64,000 nucleotides of DNA from Pseudochelatococcus lubricantis (GTDB lineage Bacteria > Pseudomonadota > Alphaproteobacteria > Rhizobiales > Beijerinckiaceae). Position numbers and translations under genes: made by a program. Each line of letters begins with the position of its first letter. Position 1 is the stretch's first letter. The stretch covers positions 310,001-374,000 of the forward strand of contig NZ_JBHLXC010000001.1 of NCBI RefSeq assembly GCF_042432495.1, read 5' to 3'. Below are positions 1 through 8,037 of the stretch, one piece after another. The notes below the pieces were generated by a model. That model did no database searches and had not been told where the DNA came from. It worked only from the letters and a program-made list of their open reading frames with translations.

Positions 1-2
1 CC

Positions 3-1226
3 GATCTGCCCGTATCGAAGAGCGCACCGGTCGAATACGTGCGCGTATGCTCCGCGCATGGTGAGGGCTTTTTCTATGTGCCGGGCACCGATAGCTGCAT
101 CAAGATTGGCGGCCGCTTGCGCACGGATTTCGCCTATACGCAGCCCAAGGGCTCTACCGTTACCGAAACCGATGGAAACGGCAACGTGACCGCCGCGTGG
201 CGCGACGGCCGCTATCGCGACGCCACCGGCATGAGGGCGCAGGCGCGCCTGGAGGTGGACGTGCGCACGCCGACAGATTACGGCACGCTGCGTGCCTTCC
301 TGCGCTACGAAATCGAAAAGAACACCGGGATCTTCAGCGATGACGAGAGCGGCGCGCTGGTCGACAGCGCCTATATCCAGTGGGCGGGCGTGACGGCAGG
401 CCGCCTCCAGTCGTTCTTCGATTTCTACGCCTCGGACCTCAACTTCGGCAACGGTTTGCAGGGCACGTTCGGCTCGGACACGATTAACAACCTGCTCGCT
501 TATACGGCGACCTTCGGCGCCGGCTTCTCCGCGACGATCTCGCTCGAAGACCGTGGCACCCGCAATGTCGGCGAGGACTGGTACGACGTCGCCGGCCAGC
601 GCCTGCCGGATGTGGTCGCGAACCTGCATGTGGAGCAGGACTGGGGCTCGGCGCAATTGTCGGGCGCGCTGCGCCAGCTCAATTCGGGGGCGCTCTACGG
701 GCCGTTCGCTCAACGGGTTGATACAACCTATGGCTGGGCCGTTCAGGGCGGCGTGAAATTCTCGCTGCCGACACTCGCCGAGGGTGACGTGCTGTGGCTG
801 CAGGCAGCCTATGCCGACGGTGCGCTCACCTATATCGGCGCGGGCGACATCGAGACGGGGGACTTCCTGTCGATCGCGGCGGACGGCGCCATCGTCAATG
901 GCGATATCAAGACGACGCGCGGCTGGAACGCGACGGCGTCCTTCCTGCACTACTGGACGCCGTCCGTGCGGCAGAGCCTGTGGGGCAGCTATACGGACGT
1001 GAGTTACGACAACGCGGTCAAGGCGGACTATGCGGCGCTGCGCAACTTCGATGTCTGGACGGTGGGCTCGAACCTGATCTGGTCGCCGGTGAGTTCCTTC
1101 GATATCGGCGTCGAGGTGCTGTATTCGAAGGCCGAGCGGAAGAGCTTCGCCGGCGAGATCATCGACAGCCGCCAGAAGTCGGAAGATCAGGTGCAGGCGC
1201 GCCTGCGGCTCCAGCGCGAGTTCTGA
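3..1226 (+). CDS. Alphaproteobacterial porin (Porin_2), 5'-truncated by window edge
   Basis: Outer-membrane general-diffusion porin; the family forms trimeric beta-barrels passing small hydrophilic solutes. The gene runs off the left edge: in-frame translation from base 3 gives DLPVSKSAPVEYVRVC, which matches the mature N-terminus just after the signal peptide in Hyphomicrobiales porins, so the true start lies upstream and the GTG at 39 is not the start. Seen: the paired cysteines of the family (YVRVC and GTDSCIKIGGRLR), about 408 visible residues with alternating polar/aromatic beta-strand character, and a C-terminal phenylalanine (RLQREF), the signal for outer-membrane insertion. A strong intrinsic terminator follows at 1262-1297. 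Solute specificity cannot be told from sequence. Confidence 0.93.
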   Translation, partial: DLPVSKSAPVEYVRVCSAHGEGFFYVPGTDSCIKIGGRLRTDFAYTQPKGSTVTETDGNGNVTAAWRDGRYRDATGMRAQARLEVDVRTPTDYGTLRAFLRYEIEKNTGIFSDDESGALVDSAYIQWAGVTAGRLQSFFDFYASDLNFGNGLQGTFGSDTINNLLAYTATFGAGFSATISLEDRGTRNVGEDWYDVAGQRLPDVVANLHVEQDWGSAQLSGALRQLNSGALYGPFAQRVDTTYGWAVQGGVKFSLPTLAEGDVLWLQAAYADGALTYIGAGDIETGDFLSIAADGAIVNGDIKTTRGWNATASFLHYWTPSVRQSLWGSYTDVSYDNAVKADYAALRNFDVWTVGSNLIWSPVSSFDIGVEVLYSKAERKSFAGEIIDSRQKSEDQVQARLRLQREF

Positions 1227-1261
1227 GCGTCAGCGGCCGAAACGGGGCCTGATAAAAATAG

Positions 1262-1297
1262 AGCCCGGATCGTCCTGCTGGACGGTTCGGGCTTTTT
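1262..1297 (+). terminator. Intrinsic terminator of the porin gene
   Basis: Arms 1262-1275 and 1280-1293 (AGCCCG and CGTCC pairing with GGACG and CGGGCT around a 3-base internal mismatch), a TGCT loop and a T-tract at 1293-1297, 35 bases after the porin stop. Confidence 0.85.
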
Positions 1298-1307
1298 GCT
1301 AGAACTA

Positions 1308-1535
1308 TAGAGCGCCAGACGTTCCGGTGGAATGAGACCGTGCGCTCTAAAGTTTGTATTTTACCGCAACTTTTCTTAAACTTGATGGATCGACTTGAAT
1401 GAAAATTGCTCCAGACGGTGTGGTCATTTCATAGAAACGGTGACACGTTCCAGTTTTTATTTTTACGCAACTCCAGCAAAAGCGGCGCCCGCTTTTGCTG
1501 GAGTTGCTTTGGAGCAAAATTCCGATTCAAGTCGA
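1308..1535. repeat. Mosaic intergenic repeat with nested inverted repeats
   Basis: Outer arms TAGAGCGC (1308-1315) and GCGCTCTA (1342-1349); then imperfect arms 1390-1413 and 1510-1535 enclosing a perfect 19-bp hairpin (1467-1485 with 1489-1507, 3-base loop). The AGTTTTT-N2-TNTTACGC-type motif at 1452-1468 recurs at 50277-50292, so this looks like a dispersed palindromic repeat of the sort common between Rhizobiales genes. Confidence 0.6.
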
Positions 1536-1588
1536 ATGCATTTTACTCTGGCGTGGATCAGGCCGCAGCGCCCGGCCCGGTCCTGCGG

Positions 1589-2401
1589 TCAGGGCTGGTC
1601 GTCCTCATCCTCGTCGCGCCGGGTGCTGGAGAAGACGTCACCGAGATTGATCTTGTCGTCCGCGTGCGTCGATTCATCGTCCGCATCGGCATCGTCGTCG
1701 CGCTTGAGTGTCTTGAGCTTGGCAAAGACGCTGTCCACGTCGATATCCTCGTCCTCGCGCCGCTTGGACGGCGCGCTGCCGAAGGACGAGGCAAAGCCGG
1801 GCTGCTCGTCGGGCGCCGTCGAAACCTCGGTGGGCAGCAGGCTCTGGCCGCCATCGACCTGCGGACGTGCAGGCGCATCCTTGGCGGAGCGCGACACCTC
1901 GAAATCGAGGTCGATCTGCGAGCACAGGCCGAGCGTCACCGGGTCGGCGGGCGTGAGGTTGGCCGAGTTCCAGTGCGAGCGGTCGCGAATCTGCTCGATC
2001 GTCGTCTTGGTGGTGCCGACGAGGCGCATGATCTGCGCATCCTTGAGTTCGGGATGGTTGCGCAGCAGCCACAGGATGGCATTGGGACGGTCCTGGCGGC
2101 GCGAAACGGGCGTGTAGCGCGGGCCCCGGCGCCGTTTGGCCTCCGGCAGCTTGACCTTGGGCGCCGACAGGCGCAGCACGTGCGACGGATCGGCCTCGCC
2201 ACGGCCGATTTCCTCGCGTGTCAACTGGCCGGTAACGGTCGGATCGAGTCCCTTGATGCCGGCGGCGACCTCGCCGTCAGCGATGCCCTTCACCTCAAGC
2301 GGATGCAGCTTGCAGAACTCGGCGATCTGCGAAAAGGTCAATGCCGTATTGTCGACGAGCCAAACGGCGGTTGCCTTGGGCATCAGCGGTCCGGTGCTCA
2401 T
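1589..2401 (-). CDS. trcR: Cell cycle transcriptional regulator TrcR (DUF1013)
   Basis: DUF1013 protein, a lineage-specific alphaproteobacterial regulator found with CtrA-type cell-cycle circuitry; cytoplasmic, presumed to act with RNA polymerase on DNA. Seen: the conserved N-terminus LMPKATAVWLVDNTAL (residues 6-21) and ADGEVAAGIKGLDP, a helix-turn-helix-like stretch LKDAQIMRLVGTTKTTIEQI near 130-150, then a variable, strongly acidic C-terminal third rich in Asp/Glu. The frame is open for 76 codons further upstream, but AAGGAG lies 9 bases before the ATG at 2401 and homologous N-termini begin here, giving 270 residues. A TTGCCA-N17-TATATT promoter at 2589-2617 implies a leader of about 180 nt. 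The assignment is firm; the targets are unknown. Confidence 0.9.
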   Translation of the reverse strand: MSTGPLMPKATAVWLVDNTALTFSQIAEFCKLHPLEVKGIADGEVAAGIKGLDPTVTGQLTREEIGRGEADPSHVLRLSAPKVKLPEAKRRRGPRYTPVSRRQDRPNAILWLLRNHPELKDAQIMRLVGTTKTTIEQIRDRSHWNSANLTPADPVTLGLCSQIDLDFEVSRSAKDAPARPQVDGGQSLLPTEVSTAPDEQPGFASSFGSAPSKRREDEDIDVDSVFAKLKTLKRDDDADADDESTHADDKINLGDVFSSTRRDEDEDDQP

Positions 2402-2588
2402 AGGGGGCGGCTCCTTGCGTTGTCCATCGCGGCCTGGCGATGGCGCGGATATTCGGTCGTCGGGCGGAAGATGCCGCCTGCCCGATGTCTCACGCGACTT
2501 GTCGGCCAGGCAAAATATCCCGCTTTCCGGCCCGGCCTCTCCGGCCGGGGCGGTCAACGACCACCAGATTGATGGGAAGACTTTTCGG

Positions 2589-2617
2589 AATATAGGGAAG
2601 GGCGGCCGAAATGGCAA
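2589..2617 (-). promoter_or_regulatory. Predicted sigma-70-type promoter of trcR
   Basis: On the minus strand, -35 TTGCCA (2617-2612) and -10 TATATT (2594-2589) are separated by 17 bp. The expected start near 2582 leaves an untranslated leader of about 180 nt before the trcR ATG. Confidence 0.6.
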
Positions 2618-2655
2618 TTGATCGTTCACGCAAAAATGCGGAACGCGCCAAAAAC

Positions 2656-2706
2656 CGCCTTTCCCCCCGCCGCCTTTCCCCCCGCCGCCTTTCCCCCTGC
2701 CGCCTT
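2656..2706. repeat. 15-bp tandem repeat, 3.4 copies
   Basis: Units CGCCTTTCCCCCCGC at 2656-2670, 2671-2685 and 2686-2700 (last with one change), plus a partial unit at 2701-2706. It starts 35 bases past the yebC stop. On the minus strand one frame would read repeated KAAGG, but that frame is not the yebC frame. Confidence 0.85.
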
Positions 2707-2740
2707 GCCGGCCGCAGCCCCCTCCCGGCCCGGGCTGGCG

Positions 2741-3487
2741 TCATTCCGCCAGCTTGGCGAGCAGCGTGTCGGAGAACTGGGCGTTGGTGTAGACGTTCTG
2801 GACGTCGTCGCCGTCCTCCAGCGCCTCGATGAGGCGCAGCACCTTCTCGCCCGCCTCGTCATCGACGGCGACGTCGTTCTGCGCCTTCCAGATCAGACGG
2901 GAGGCGCGCGGTTCGCCGAACGTGGCCTCAAGCGCCTTGGAGACGGCGGCGAGCGATCCCTGCTCGCAGTAGATCTCGTGGGTTTCCTCGTCCGAGACGA
3001 CGTCGTCGGCGCCGGCCTCGATGGCCGCTTCCAGCACCGTGTCGGCGTCGCCGACGCTGGCAGGGAACTCGATGAAGCCGACGCGGTCGAACATGAACGA
3101 CACCGCGCCGGTTTCCGCAAGGTTTCCGCCTGCCTTCGTGAAGGAGGAACGCACGTCGGAGGCGGTGCGGTTGCGGTTGTCGGTCATCGCCTCGACGATG
3201 AGCGCCGTGCCGCCGGGGCCATAGCCCTCGTAGCGGATTTCCTCGTAGTTCTCGCCGTCGTTGCCGGCTGCCTTCTTGATGGCCCGCTCGATGTTGTCCT
3301 TGGGCATGTTCTCGGCGCGCGCGGCGAGGATGGCGGCGCGCAGGCGCGGGTTCATGGTGGGGTCGGGCAAGCCGAGCTTCGCGGAGACGGTGATTTCACG
3401 CGCAAGCTTGGCGAAGAGCTTGGAGCGCATCGCGTCCTGCTTGCCCTTGCGGTGCATGATGTTCTTAAACTGCGAATGTCCTGCCAC
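2741..3487 (-). CDS. yebC: YebC/PmpR family protein (TACO1 type)
   Basis: YebC-family protein of 248 residues, the usual length. Members act either as DNA-binding regulators or, as shown more recently for YebC/TACO1, as translation factors easing ribosome stalling at proline runs; sequence alone does not separate these. Seen: the signature N-terminus MAGHSQFKNIMHRKG, then LFAKLAREI (24-32), the ARAENMPKDNIERAIKKA block (56-73) and YEGYGPGG (86-93). In many proteobacteria yebC precedes ruvC; here there is no ruv gene, and the neighbours are trcR (downstream, same strand) and a hydrolase. The stop codon is followed by a tandem repeat rather than a clear terminator. Confidence 0.95.
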   Translation of the reverse strand: MAGHSQFKNIMHRKGKQDAMRSKLFAKLAREITVSAKLGLPDPTMNPRLRAAILAARAENMPKDNIERAIKKAAGNDGENYEEIRYEGYGPGGTALIVEAMTDNRNRTASDVRSSFTKAGGNLAETGAVSFMFDRVGFIEFPASVGDADTVLEAAIEAGADDVVSDEETHEIYCEQGSLAAVSKALEATFGEPRASRLIWKAQNDVAVDDEAGEKVLRLIEALEDGDDVQNVYTNAQFSDTLLAKLAE

Positions 3488-3603
3488 GGGTGCCTCCGGA
3501 ATGCGGGCGGCTCGGCAGGGCGCGGTCAGCCCGGGCGGCCGGCCCGGATAGTACGGTTGATGCTTGTGTTACTGCGCATAACCGCAAAATTCCGCCCGCG
3601 CAA

Positions 3604-3638
3604 CCCGGCCCGGCGGGAATGAAGGCCGCCGGGCCGGG
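3604..3638 (-). terminator. Strong GC hairpin after the FAA-hydrolase gene
   Basis: Perfect 13-bp stem (CCCGGCCCGGCGG at 3604-3616 with CCGCCGGGCCGGG at 3626-3638) and a 9-base loop, 32 bases beyond the hydrolase stop. There is no clear T-tract, so it may act as an mRNA 3'-end stabiliser rather than a classical terminator. Confidence 0.5.
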
Positions 3639-3669
3639 ATCGGGCGGTCTGGCGTCAGGCCGCCAATTA

Positions 3670-4386
3670 TCAGGCTACCTTGGGGCCGATGGCGAGCGTG
3701 AGCGGTTCCAGCCCTTCCACGCTGGCGACGAGGTTGTCGCCGGGGACCAGCGGGCCGACGCCGTGCGGCGTGCCGGTCAGGATGACGTCGCCCGGCGCCA
3801 GCTCGAAAAAGGCCGAGAGGCGCGCGATGATTTCCGGAATCTTCCAGATCAGCAGGCCGATGTCCGATTCCTGCGCGACAACGCCGTTGACGGAGAGCGC
3901 GATGCGCCCTTGCGTGAGCAGCCCGGTTTCGGAAACAGGGCTCAGCGGCCCCGCGGGGAAGGAGCGGTCGAACGCCTTGGCGATCTCCCAGGGCTTGCCC
4001 TCCCGGCTCTGGATGTCGCGGCGCGTCAGGTCGAGACCGACGCCATAGCCCCAGATGTGGCCATTGGCCTCATTCTCCGCTATGTCGTGGCCCGCCTTGC
4101 CGATCGCCACGACCAGCTCGACCTCGTGGTGCAGATTGTTCGTCTGCGACGGATAGGGGATGGTCGTGCCCGCGTCCACGACGGCGTCGGCGGGCTTCTG
4201 GAAGAAGATCGGCGGATCGCGGTCTGCATGGCCTCCCATCTCGGCCACATGGGCCGCGTAGTTGCGGCCGATGCAGTAGATGCGCCGTACCGGAAACCGC
4301 GACCGGCTGTGCGCCACCGCGATGCTCGGCCGCGGGGGCGCGGGGATGACATAGTCGGGCGTATCTGTCTGCGTTTGCGAAGTCAT
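3670..4386 (-). CDS. Fumarylacetoacetate hydrolase family protein, fumarylpyruvate hydrolase-like
   Basis: Cytoplasmic metal-dependent C-C hydrolase of the FAH superfamily. The single-domain form and the wording CIGRNYAAHVAEMG (38-51), IFFQKPADAVV and LHHEVELVVAIG resemble fumarylpyruvate hydrolase (NagK) of the gentisate pathway, which splits fumarylpyruvate into fumarate and pyruvate. Metal ligands E88, E90 and D119 (in GVGLDLTRRD) are present. An in-frame extension to 4560 exists, but GAGG 8 bases before the ATG at 4386 and the family N-terminus favour the 238-residue product. No gentisate dioxygenase or maleylpyruvate isomerase lies in the window, so the substrate is uncertain; other oxo-acid hydrolase activities are possible. 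Confidence 0.85.
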   Translation of the reverse strand: MTSQTQTDTPDYVIPAPPRPSIAVAHSRSRFPVRRIYCIGRNYAAHVAEMGGHADRDPPIFFQKPADAVVDAGTTIPYPSQTNNLHHEVELVVAIGKAGHDIAENEANGHIWGYGVGLDLTRRDIQSREGKPWEIAKAFDRSFPAGPLSPVSETGLLTQGRIALSVNGVVAQESDIGLLIWKIPEIIARLSAFFELAPGDVILTGTPHGVGPLVPGDNLVASVEGLEPLTLAIGPKVA

Positions 4387-4558
4387 GCCAATTGCCTCAT
4401 GAAGGATTGCGGGACGCGCATTGTTCACCGCGTGGCGCCCGGATTTCAACCGGGCCGCCGGGCCGTGCGTTCGGCATCGTCGGGCAGGTCGATGCCACGC
4501 CGGTAACGCCGGCGAATCGCGCATGGAAGAAGGGCGGTTCCAAGCAGCGGTTCCATGC

Positions 4559-4587
4559 AAAAGCCCGGCGGCAGGGTGCCGCCGGGC
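4559..4587 (-). terminator. Intrinsic terminator of the valine-catabolic operon
   Basis: Perfect 11-bp stem (4563-4573 with 4577-4587, 3-base loop) followed on the minus strand by TTTT (4562-4559), 29 bases beyond the enoyl-CoA hydratase stop. Confidence 0.8.
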
Positions 4588-4615
4588 CGGAAGGCCGGGC
4601 CTGGCGCGATGCGCC

Positions 4616-5404
4616 TTACCGATCCTTGAACGCGGGTGCGCGCTTTTCGATGAAGGCGGTCATGCCTTCCTTCTGGTCTTCAAGCGCGAAGAGCGAGTGG
4701 AAGACACGCCGTTCGAACCGCAAGCCTTCCTCCAGCGTCGTCTCCGACGCGCGGTTGACGGCTTCCTTGGCGATCAGCGTCACCGGCAGCGAGTGGGAGG
4801 CGATGGTCTTCGCGGTCTTGAGGGCGTCGTCGAGCAATTCCGCCGCCGGCACCACGCGCGCGACGAGACCAGCGCGCTCGGCCTCTTGGGCGTCGATGAA
4901 GCGGCCGGTGAGGACGAGTTCCATGGCCTTGGCGCGGCCGATGAGCCGGGTGAGGCGCTGGCTGCCGCCCATGCCGGGAATGACGCCGAGCTTGATTTCC
5001 GGCTGGCCGAACTTCGCCGTGTCGGCGGCGATGATGAAGTCCGCCATCATGGCAAGCTCGCAGCCGCCGCCCAGCGCGAAGCCCGCGACCGCCGCGATCA
5101 CCGGCTTGCGAACGGCGGGCAGGCGTTCCCACGCGCCGAACCAGTCGGCGAGGTACATGTCGATGTAGCCCTGCGGCTGCATCTCCTTGATGTCGGCGCC
5201 CGCAGCGAACGCCTTCTCCGAACCGGTGATGACGATCGCGCCGATGGAGGGGTCGGCGTCGAAAGCCTGCGCGGCGGCGAGCACTTCCTCGGTCAACTGG
5301 CGGTTGATGGCGTTGAGCGCCTTCGGGCGGTTGAGCGTGATCAGGCCGACGCGGCCGCGCTCGCCCTCGCCGTGCACTTCGGTGAGAATGGTCTCATAGG
5401 TCAT
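4616..5404 (-). CDS. Enoyl-CoA hydratase (crotonase, ECHS1 type)
   Basis: Hydrates trans-2-enoyl-CoA to 3-hydroxyacyl-CoA; in this setting probably methacrylyl-CoA to 3-hydroxyisobutyryl-CoA in valine catabolism, though short-chain crotonases are broad. Seen: oxyanion-hole segments AFAAGADIKEM (65-75) and GFALGGGCELAMMADF (108-123), and both catalytic glutamates, E116 and E136 (FGQPEIKLGVIPGMGG). The 262-residue length is normal. It is the last gene of a minus-strand run mmsA-mmsB-ech, 15 bases after mmsB, and is followed by an intrinsic terminator. I see no distinct 3-hydroxyisobutyryl-CoA hydrolase in the window. Confidence 0.93.
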   Translation of the reverse strand: MTYETILTEVHGEGERGRVGLITLNRPKALNAINRQLTEEVLAAAQAFDADPSIGAIVITGSEKAFAAGADIKEMQPQGYIDMYLADWFGAWERLPAVRKPVIAAVAGFALGGGCELAMMADFIIAADTAKFGQPEIKLGVIPGMGGSQRLTRLIGRAKAMELVLTGRFIDAQEAERAGLVARVVPAAELLDDALKTAKTIASHSLPVTLIAKEAVNRASETTLEEGLRFERRVFHSLFALEDQKEGMTAFIEKRAPAFKDR

Positions 5405-5419
5405 GGGGCTTGCTCTCCT

Positions 5420-6316
5420 TCAATTCCCGCCGCCCGTTCCGCCGCGAAGGAAGCGGATGATGGCGGAGAAATCCTCATTGCCATGGCCCAATTTATCGAA
5501 CAGGTCAAACAGTTGTGTGGCGTGCGCGCCGAGCGGCGTCGCCGCGCCCGACGACAGCGCCGCGTCCTGAGACAGCTTCATGTCCTTGAGCATCAGCGCC
5601 GCCGCGAAGCCGGGCCGGTAGTCGCGGTTGGCGGGCGATGTCGGCACCGGCCCAGGCACGGGGCAGTTGGTGGTCAGCGCCCAGCACTGGCCCGAGGACG
5701 TGGAGGCGACGTTGAAGAGTGCCTCGTGGGTCAGCCCCAGCTTTTCGCCGAGCACGAACGCTTCCGCGACGCCGATCATCGAAATGCCGAGGATCATGTT
5801 GTTGCAGATCTTGGCGGCTTGCCCGGCGCCCGCTTCTCCGCAATGCACGGCGCGCTTGCCCATGGCGAGCAGGATGGGCTCCGCCCGCGCGAAGGCCGGC
5901 TTGCTGCCGCCCGCCATGAACGTCAGCGTCGCCGCCTGCGCGCCGACCGTGCCGCCGGACACCGGCGCGTCGAGCGTGAGATGGCCGCTCGCGGCGAAGA
6001 GGCCATGGGCGTTGCGGGCGCTGTCGACGTCGATGGTCGAGCTGTCGATGATCAGCGCCTCCGGTTTGACATGCGCCGCGATCTCGTTCCAGACGCCGAG
6101 CACCAGCCTGCCGTTTGGCAGCATGGTGACGATGACGTCCGCCTCCGCCACGGCCGCCGCGGCGGAAGCCGCGATCACGACGCCCGCTTCCTTCGCCGCC
6201 TCGCGTGCGGCGGGCACCACGTCGAAGCCGGTGACCTTGTGATGCGCCTTGACCAGATTGGCCGCCATCGGCCCGCCCATGTTGCCGAGCCCGATAAAGC
6301 CGATCGTGCTGCTCAT
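5420..6316 (-). CDS. mmsB: 3-hydroxyisobutyrate dehydrogenase
   Basis: Oxidises 3-hydroxyisobutyrate to methylmalonate semialdehyde with NAD+ in valine degradation. Seen: the N-terminal Rossmann motif GFIGLGNMGGPMAANL (6-21), the substrate loop DAPVSGGTVGAQAATL (116-131) and the catalytic lysine K169 in GAGQAAKICNN. At 298 residues it is full length. It sits between mmsA (upstream, 75-base gap) and the enoyl-CoA hydratase, an order typical of mms operons, and its product is the substrate of the adjacent MmsA. The beta-hydroxyacid dehydrogenase family also includes tartronate semialdehyde reductases, but the neighbourhood makes the valine role the best reading. Confidence 0.94.
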   Translation of the reverse strand: MSSTIGFIGLGNMGGPMAANLVKAHHKVTGFDVVPAAREAAKEAGVVIAASAAAAVAEADVIVTMLPNGRLVLGVWNEIAAHVKPEALIIDSSTIDVDSARNAHGLFAASGHLTLDAPVSGGTVGAQAATLTFMAGGSKPAFARAEPILLAMGKRAVHCGEAGAGQAAKICNNMILGISMIGVAEAFVLGEKLGLTHEALFNVASTSSGQCWALTTNCPVPGPVPTSPANRDYRPGFAAALMLKDMKLSQDAALSSGAATPLGAHATQLFDLFDKLGHGNEDFSAIIRFLRGGTGGGN

Positions 6317-6391
6317 CCGTTCTCTCCCTGGTTTTCTTGTGACTGTCGTCCATACGCTGCGGCCGGCGTGTTCACCGGCCGCCCGCCAGAT

Positions 6392-7888
6392 TCAGCGCAT
6401 CGTCGGGATGACGAATTCCGCGCCGTCCTTGATGCCGGACGGCCAGCGGGAGGTCACGGTCTTCGTCTTGGTGTAGAAGCGGATCGAGTCCGGGCCGTGC
6501 TGGTTGAGGTCGCCGAAGCCCGAGCGCTTCCAGCCGCCGAAGGTGTGATAGGCGATCGGCACCGGGATCGGCACATTGATGCCGACCATGCCGACGTTGA
6601 CGCGCGCGGCGAAGTCGCGTGCCGCGTCGCCGTCGCGGGTGAAGATGGCGACGCCGTTGCCGTATTCATGGTCGGAAGGAAGCGCCAGCGCCTCCTCGTA
6701 ATTGTCGGCGCGGACCACGGAGAGCACGGGGCCGAAGATCTCCTCCTTGTAGATGCTCATCTCCGGCGTGACGTTGTCGAACAGCGAGCCGCCGATGTAG
6801 AAGCCGTTCTCATAGCCCTGCAGCTTGAAGCCGCGTCCGTCGACGAGCAGTGACGCGCCCTCCTTCACGCCGGCCTCGATGTACGATTCGACGCGCTCCA
6901 GCGCCTGCCGGGTGACCAGCGGGCCGTAGTCGGCGGCTGCGTCCGTCGCCGGGCCGATGCGCAGCTTCTCGACGCGCGGCACGAGCTTTTCCGCGAGCCT
7001 GTCCGCCGTTTCCTTGCCGACGGGCACCGCGACGGAGATCGCCATGCAGCGCTCGCCGGCCGAGCCGTAGCCCGCGCCGATCAGCGCGTCGACCGTCTGG
7101 TCGAGATTGGCGTCCGGCATGATGATCGCGTGGTTCTTGGCGCCGCCGAAGCACTGCGCGCGTTTGCCGGTTTCGGCGGACCGCGTGTAGATGTACTGCG
7201 CGATGGCCGAGGAGCCGACGAAACCGACAGCCTTGATGTCGCGATCGTCGAGAATGGCGTCGACGGCCTCCTTGTCGCCGTTCACCACATTGAGAACGCC
7301 CGCCGGCAGGCCCGCTTCGAGGAAGAGTTCGGCAATGCGCAGCGGCACGGACGGGTCGCGCTCCGACGGCTTCAGGATGAAGGCGTTGCCGCAGGCGAGT
7401 GCGGGAGCGGCCTTCCACAGCGGGATCATGGCCGGAAAGTTGAAGGGCGTGATGCCCGCCACCACGCCGAGCGGCTGGCGCATCGAATAGACGTCGATGC
7501 CCGTGCCGGCCGATTCCGTGTATTCGCCCTTGAGCAGATGCGGGATGCCGACGGCGAACTCCACGACTTCGAGCCCGCGCTGGATGTCGCCCTTGGCGTC
7601 CGGCACCGTCTTGCCGTGCTCGCTGGCAAGCAGTTCGGCGAGAGAGTCGTATTCCTTGTGTGCGAGTTCGAGGAACTTCATCAGCACGCGGGCGCGCTTC
7701 TGCGGGTTCTGCGCCGCCCAGCCGAGCTGGGCAGCCTTCGCGTTTTCGACGGCCTCACGCAGTTCGTCACGGCTCGCCAGCGCCACGCGCGCCTGCACCT
7801 CGCCGGTCGACGGATTGTAGACGTCCGCGAAACGCCCGCTGCGGCCGGCCACGCGGCGGCCGCCGATGAAATGTCCGATGTCGCTCAT
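6392..7888 (-). CDS. mmsA: CoA-acylating methylmalonate-semialdehyde dehydrogenase
   Basis: Converts methylmalonate semialdehyde, NAD+ and CoA to propionyl-CoA and CO2, the last step of the distal valine pathway; also acts on malonate semialdehyde. Aldehyde dehydrogenase fold: ITPFNFPAMIPLWK (146-159), catalytic C281 in GSAGERCMAIS, and the C-terminal SGFGDLNQHGPDSIRFYTK typical of MmsA. The ATG at 7888 is chosen because GGGAG lies 7 bases upstream and MSDIGHFIGGRRV matches the family start; upstream in-frame codons to 8023 belong to the promoter region. First gene of the mms operon, divergent from a LysR regulator across 149 bases. Confidence 0.95.
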   Translation of the reverse strand: MSDIGHFIGGRRVAGRSGRFADVYNPSTGEVQARVALASRDELREAVENAKAAQLGWAAQNPQKRARVLMKFLELAHKEYDSLAELLASEHGKTVPDAKGDIQRGLEVVEFAVGIPHLLKGEYTESAGTGIDVYSMRQPLGVVAGITPFNFPAMIPLWKAAPALACGNAFILKPSERDPSVPLRIAELFLEAGLPAGVLNVVNGDKEAVDAILDDRDIKAVGFVGSSAIAQYIYTRSAETGKRAQCFGGAKNHAIIMPDANLDQTVDALIGAGYGSAGERCMAISVAVPVGKETADRLAEKLVPRVEKLRIGPATDAAADYGPLVTRQALERVESYIEAGVKEGASLLVDGRGFKLQGYENGFYIGGSLFDNVTPEMSIYKEEIFGPVLSVVRADNYEEALALPSDHEYGNGVAIFTRDGDAARDFAARVNVGMVGINVPIPVPIAYHTFGGWKRSGFGDLNQHGPDSIRFYTKTKTVTSRWPSGIKDGAEFVIPTMR

Positions 7889-7962
7889 GGTGTCGCTCCC
7901 GAATGCGATGCGAAACCGCCGGTTTCGCATTTCTTGTCGTTGCAATTGGTACGGTTTGTTTG

Positions 7963-8019
7963 GCATGGATTCATGCATGGCGGTACCGGTAAAATTCCTG
8001 CATCGTTGTGCATGGATTC
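7963..8019. promoter_or_regulatory. Candidate LysR operator region between mmsA and the LysR gene
   Basis: The 10-mer GCATGGATTC occurs twice in direct orientation (7963-7972 and 8010-8019, 47 bases apart); the first copy continues into TCATGCATGG, giving local dyad symmetry. The region separates divergent mmsA and the LysR gene, the usual location for LysR-type sites. Confidence 0.4.
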
Positions 8020-8037
8020 CCATAAGGAGACACGCGC

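Larger units (their letters stand above)
1227..1588. other. Noncoding stretch between porin and trcR (convergent), repeat-rich
   Basis: No credible gene. It holds the porin terminator, a TAGAGCGC...GCGCTCTA inverted repeat (1308-1349), two copies of an AGTTTxTATTTTTACGC-like motif (1351 and 1452), a perfect 19-bp inverted repeat (1467-1507) nested inside an imperfect one (1390-1413 with 1510-1535), and a GC-rich hairpin (1563-1588) directly after the trcR stop. Confidence 0.7.
2402..2740. other. Noncoding stretch between yebC and trcR
   Basis: Contains the trcR promoter and long leader, and next to yebC a 15-bp tandem repeat. Short open frames here (e.g. 2490-2744 on the minus strand) are arginine-rich products of GC bias and are not called. 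Confidence 0.6.

Noticed and set aside
2490..2744. Small gene starting at ATGA overlapping the yebC stop
   Set aside because: Arginine-rich product of the tandem repeat, no SD, runs through the trcR promoter.
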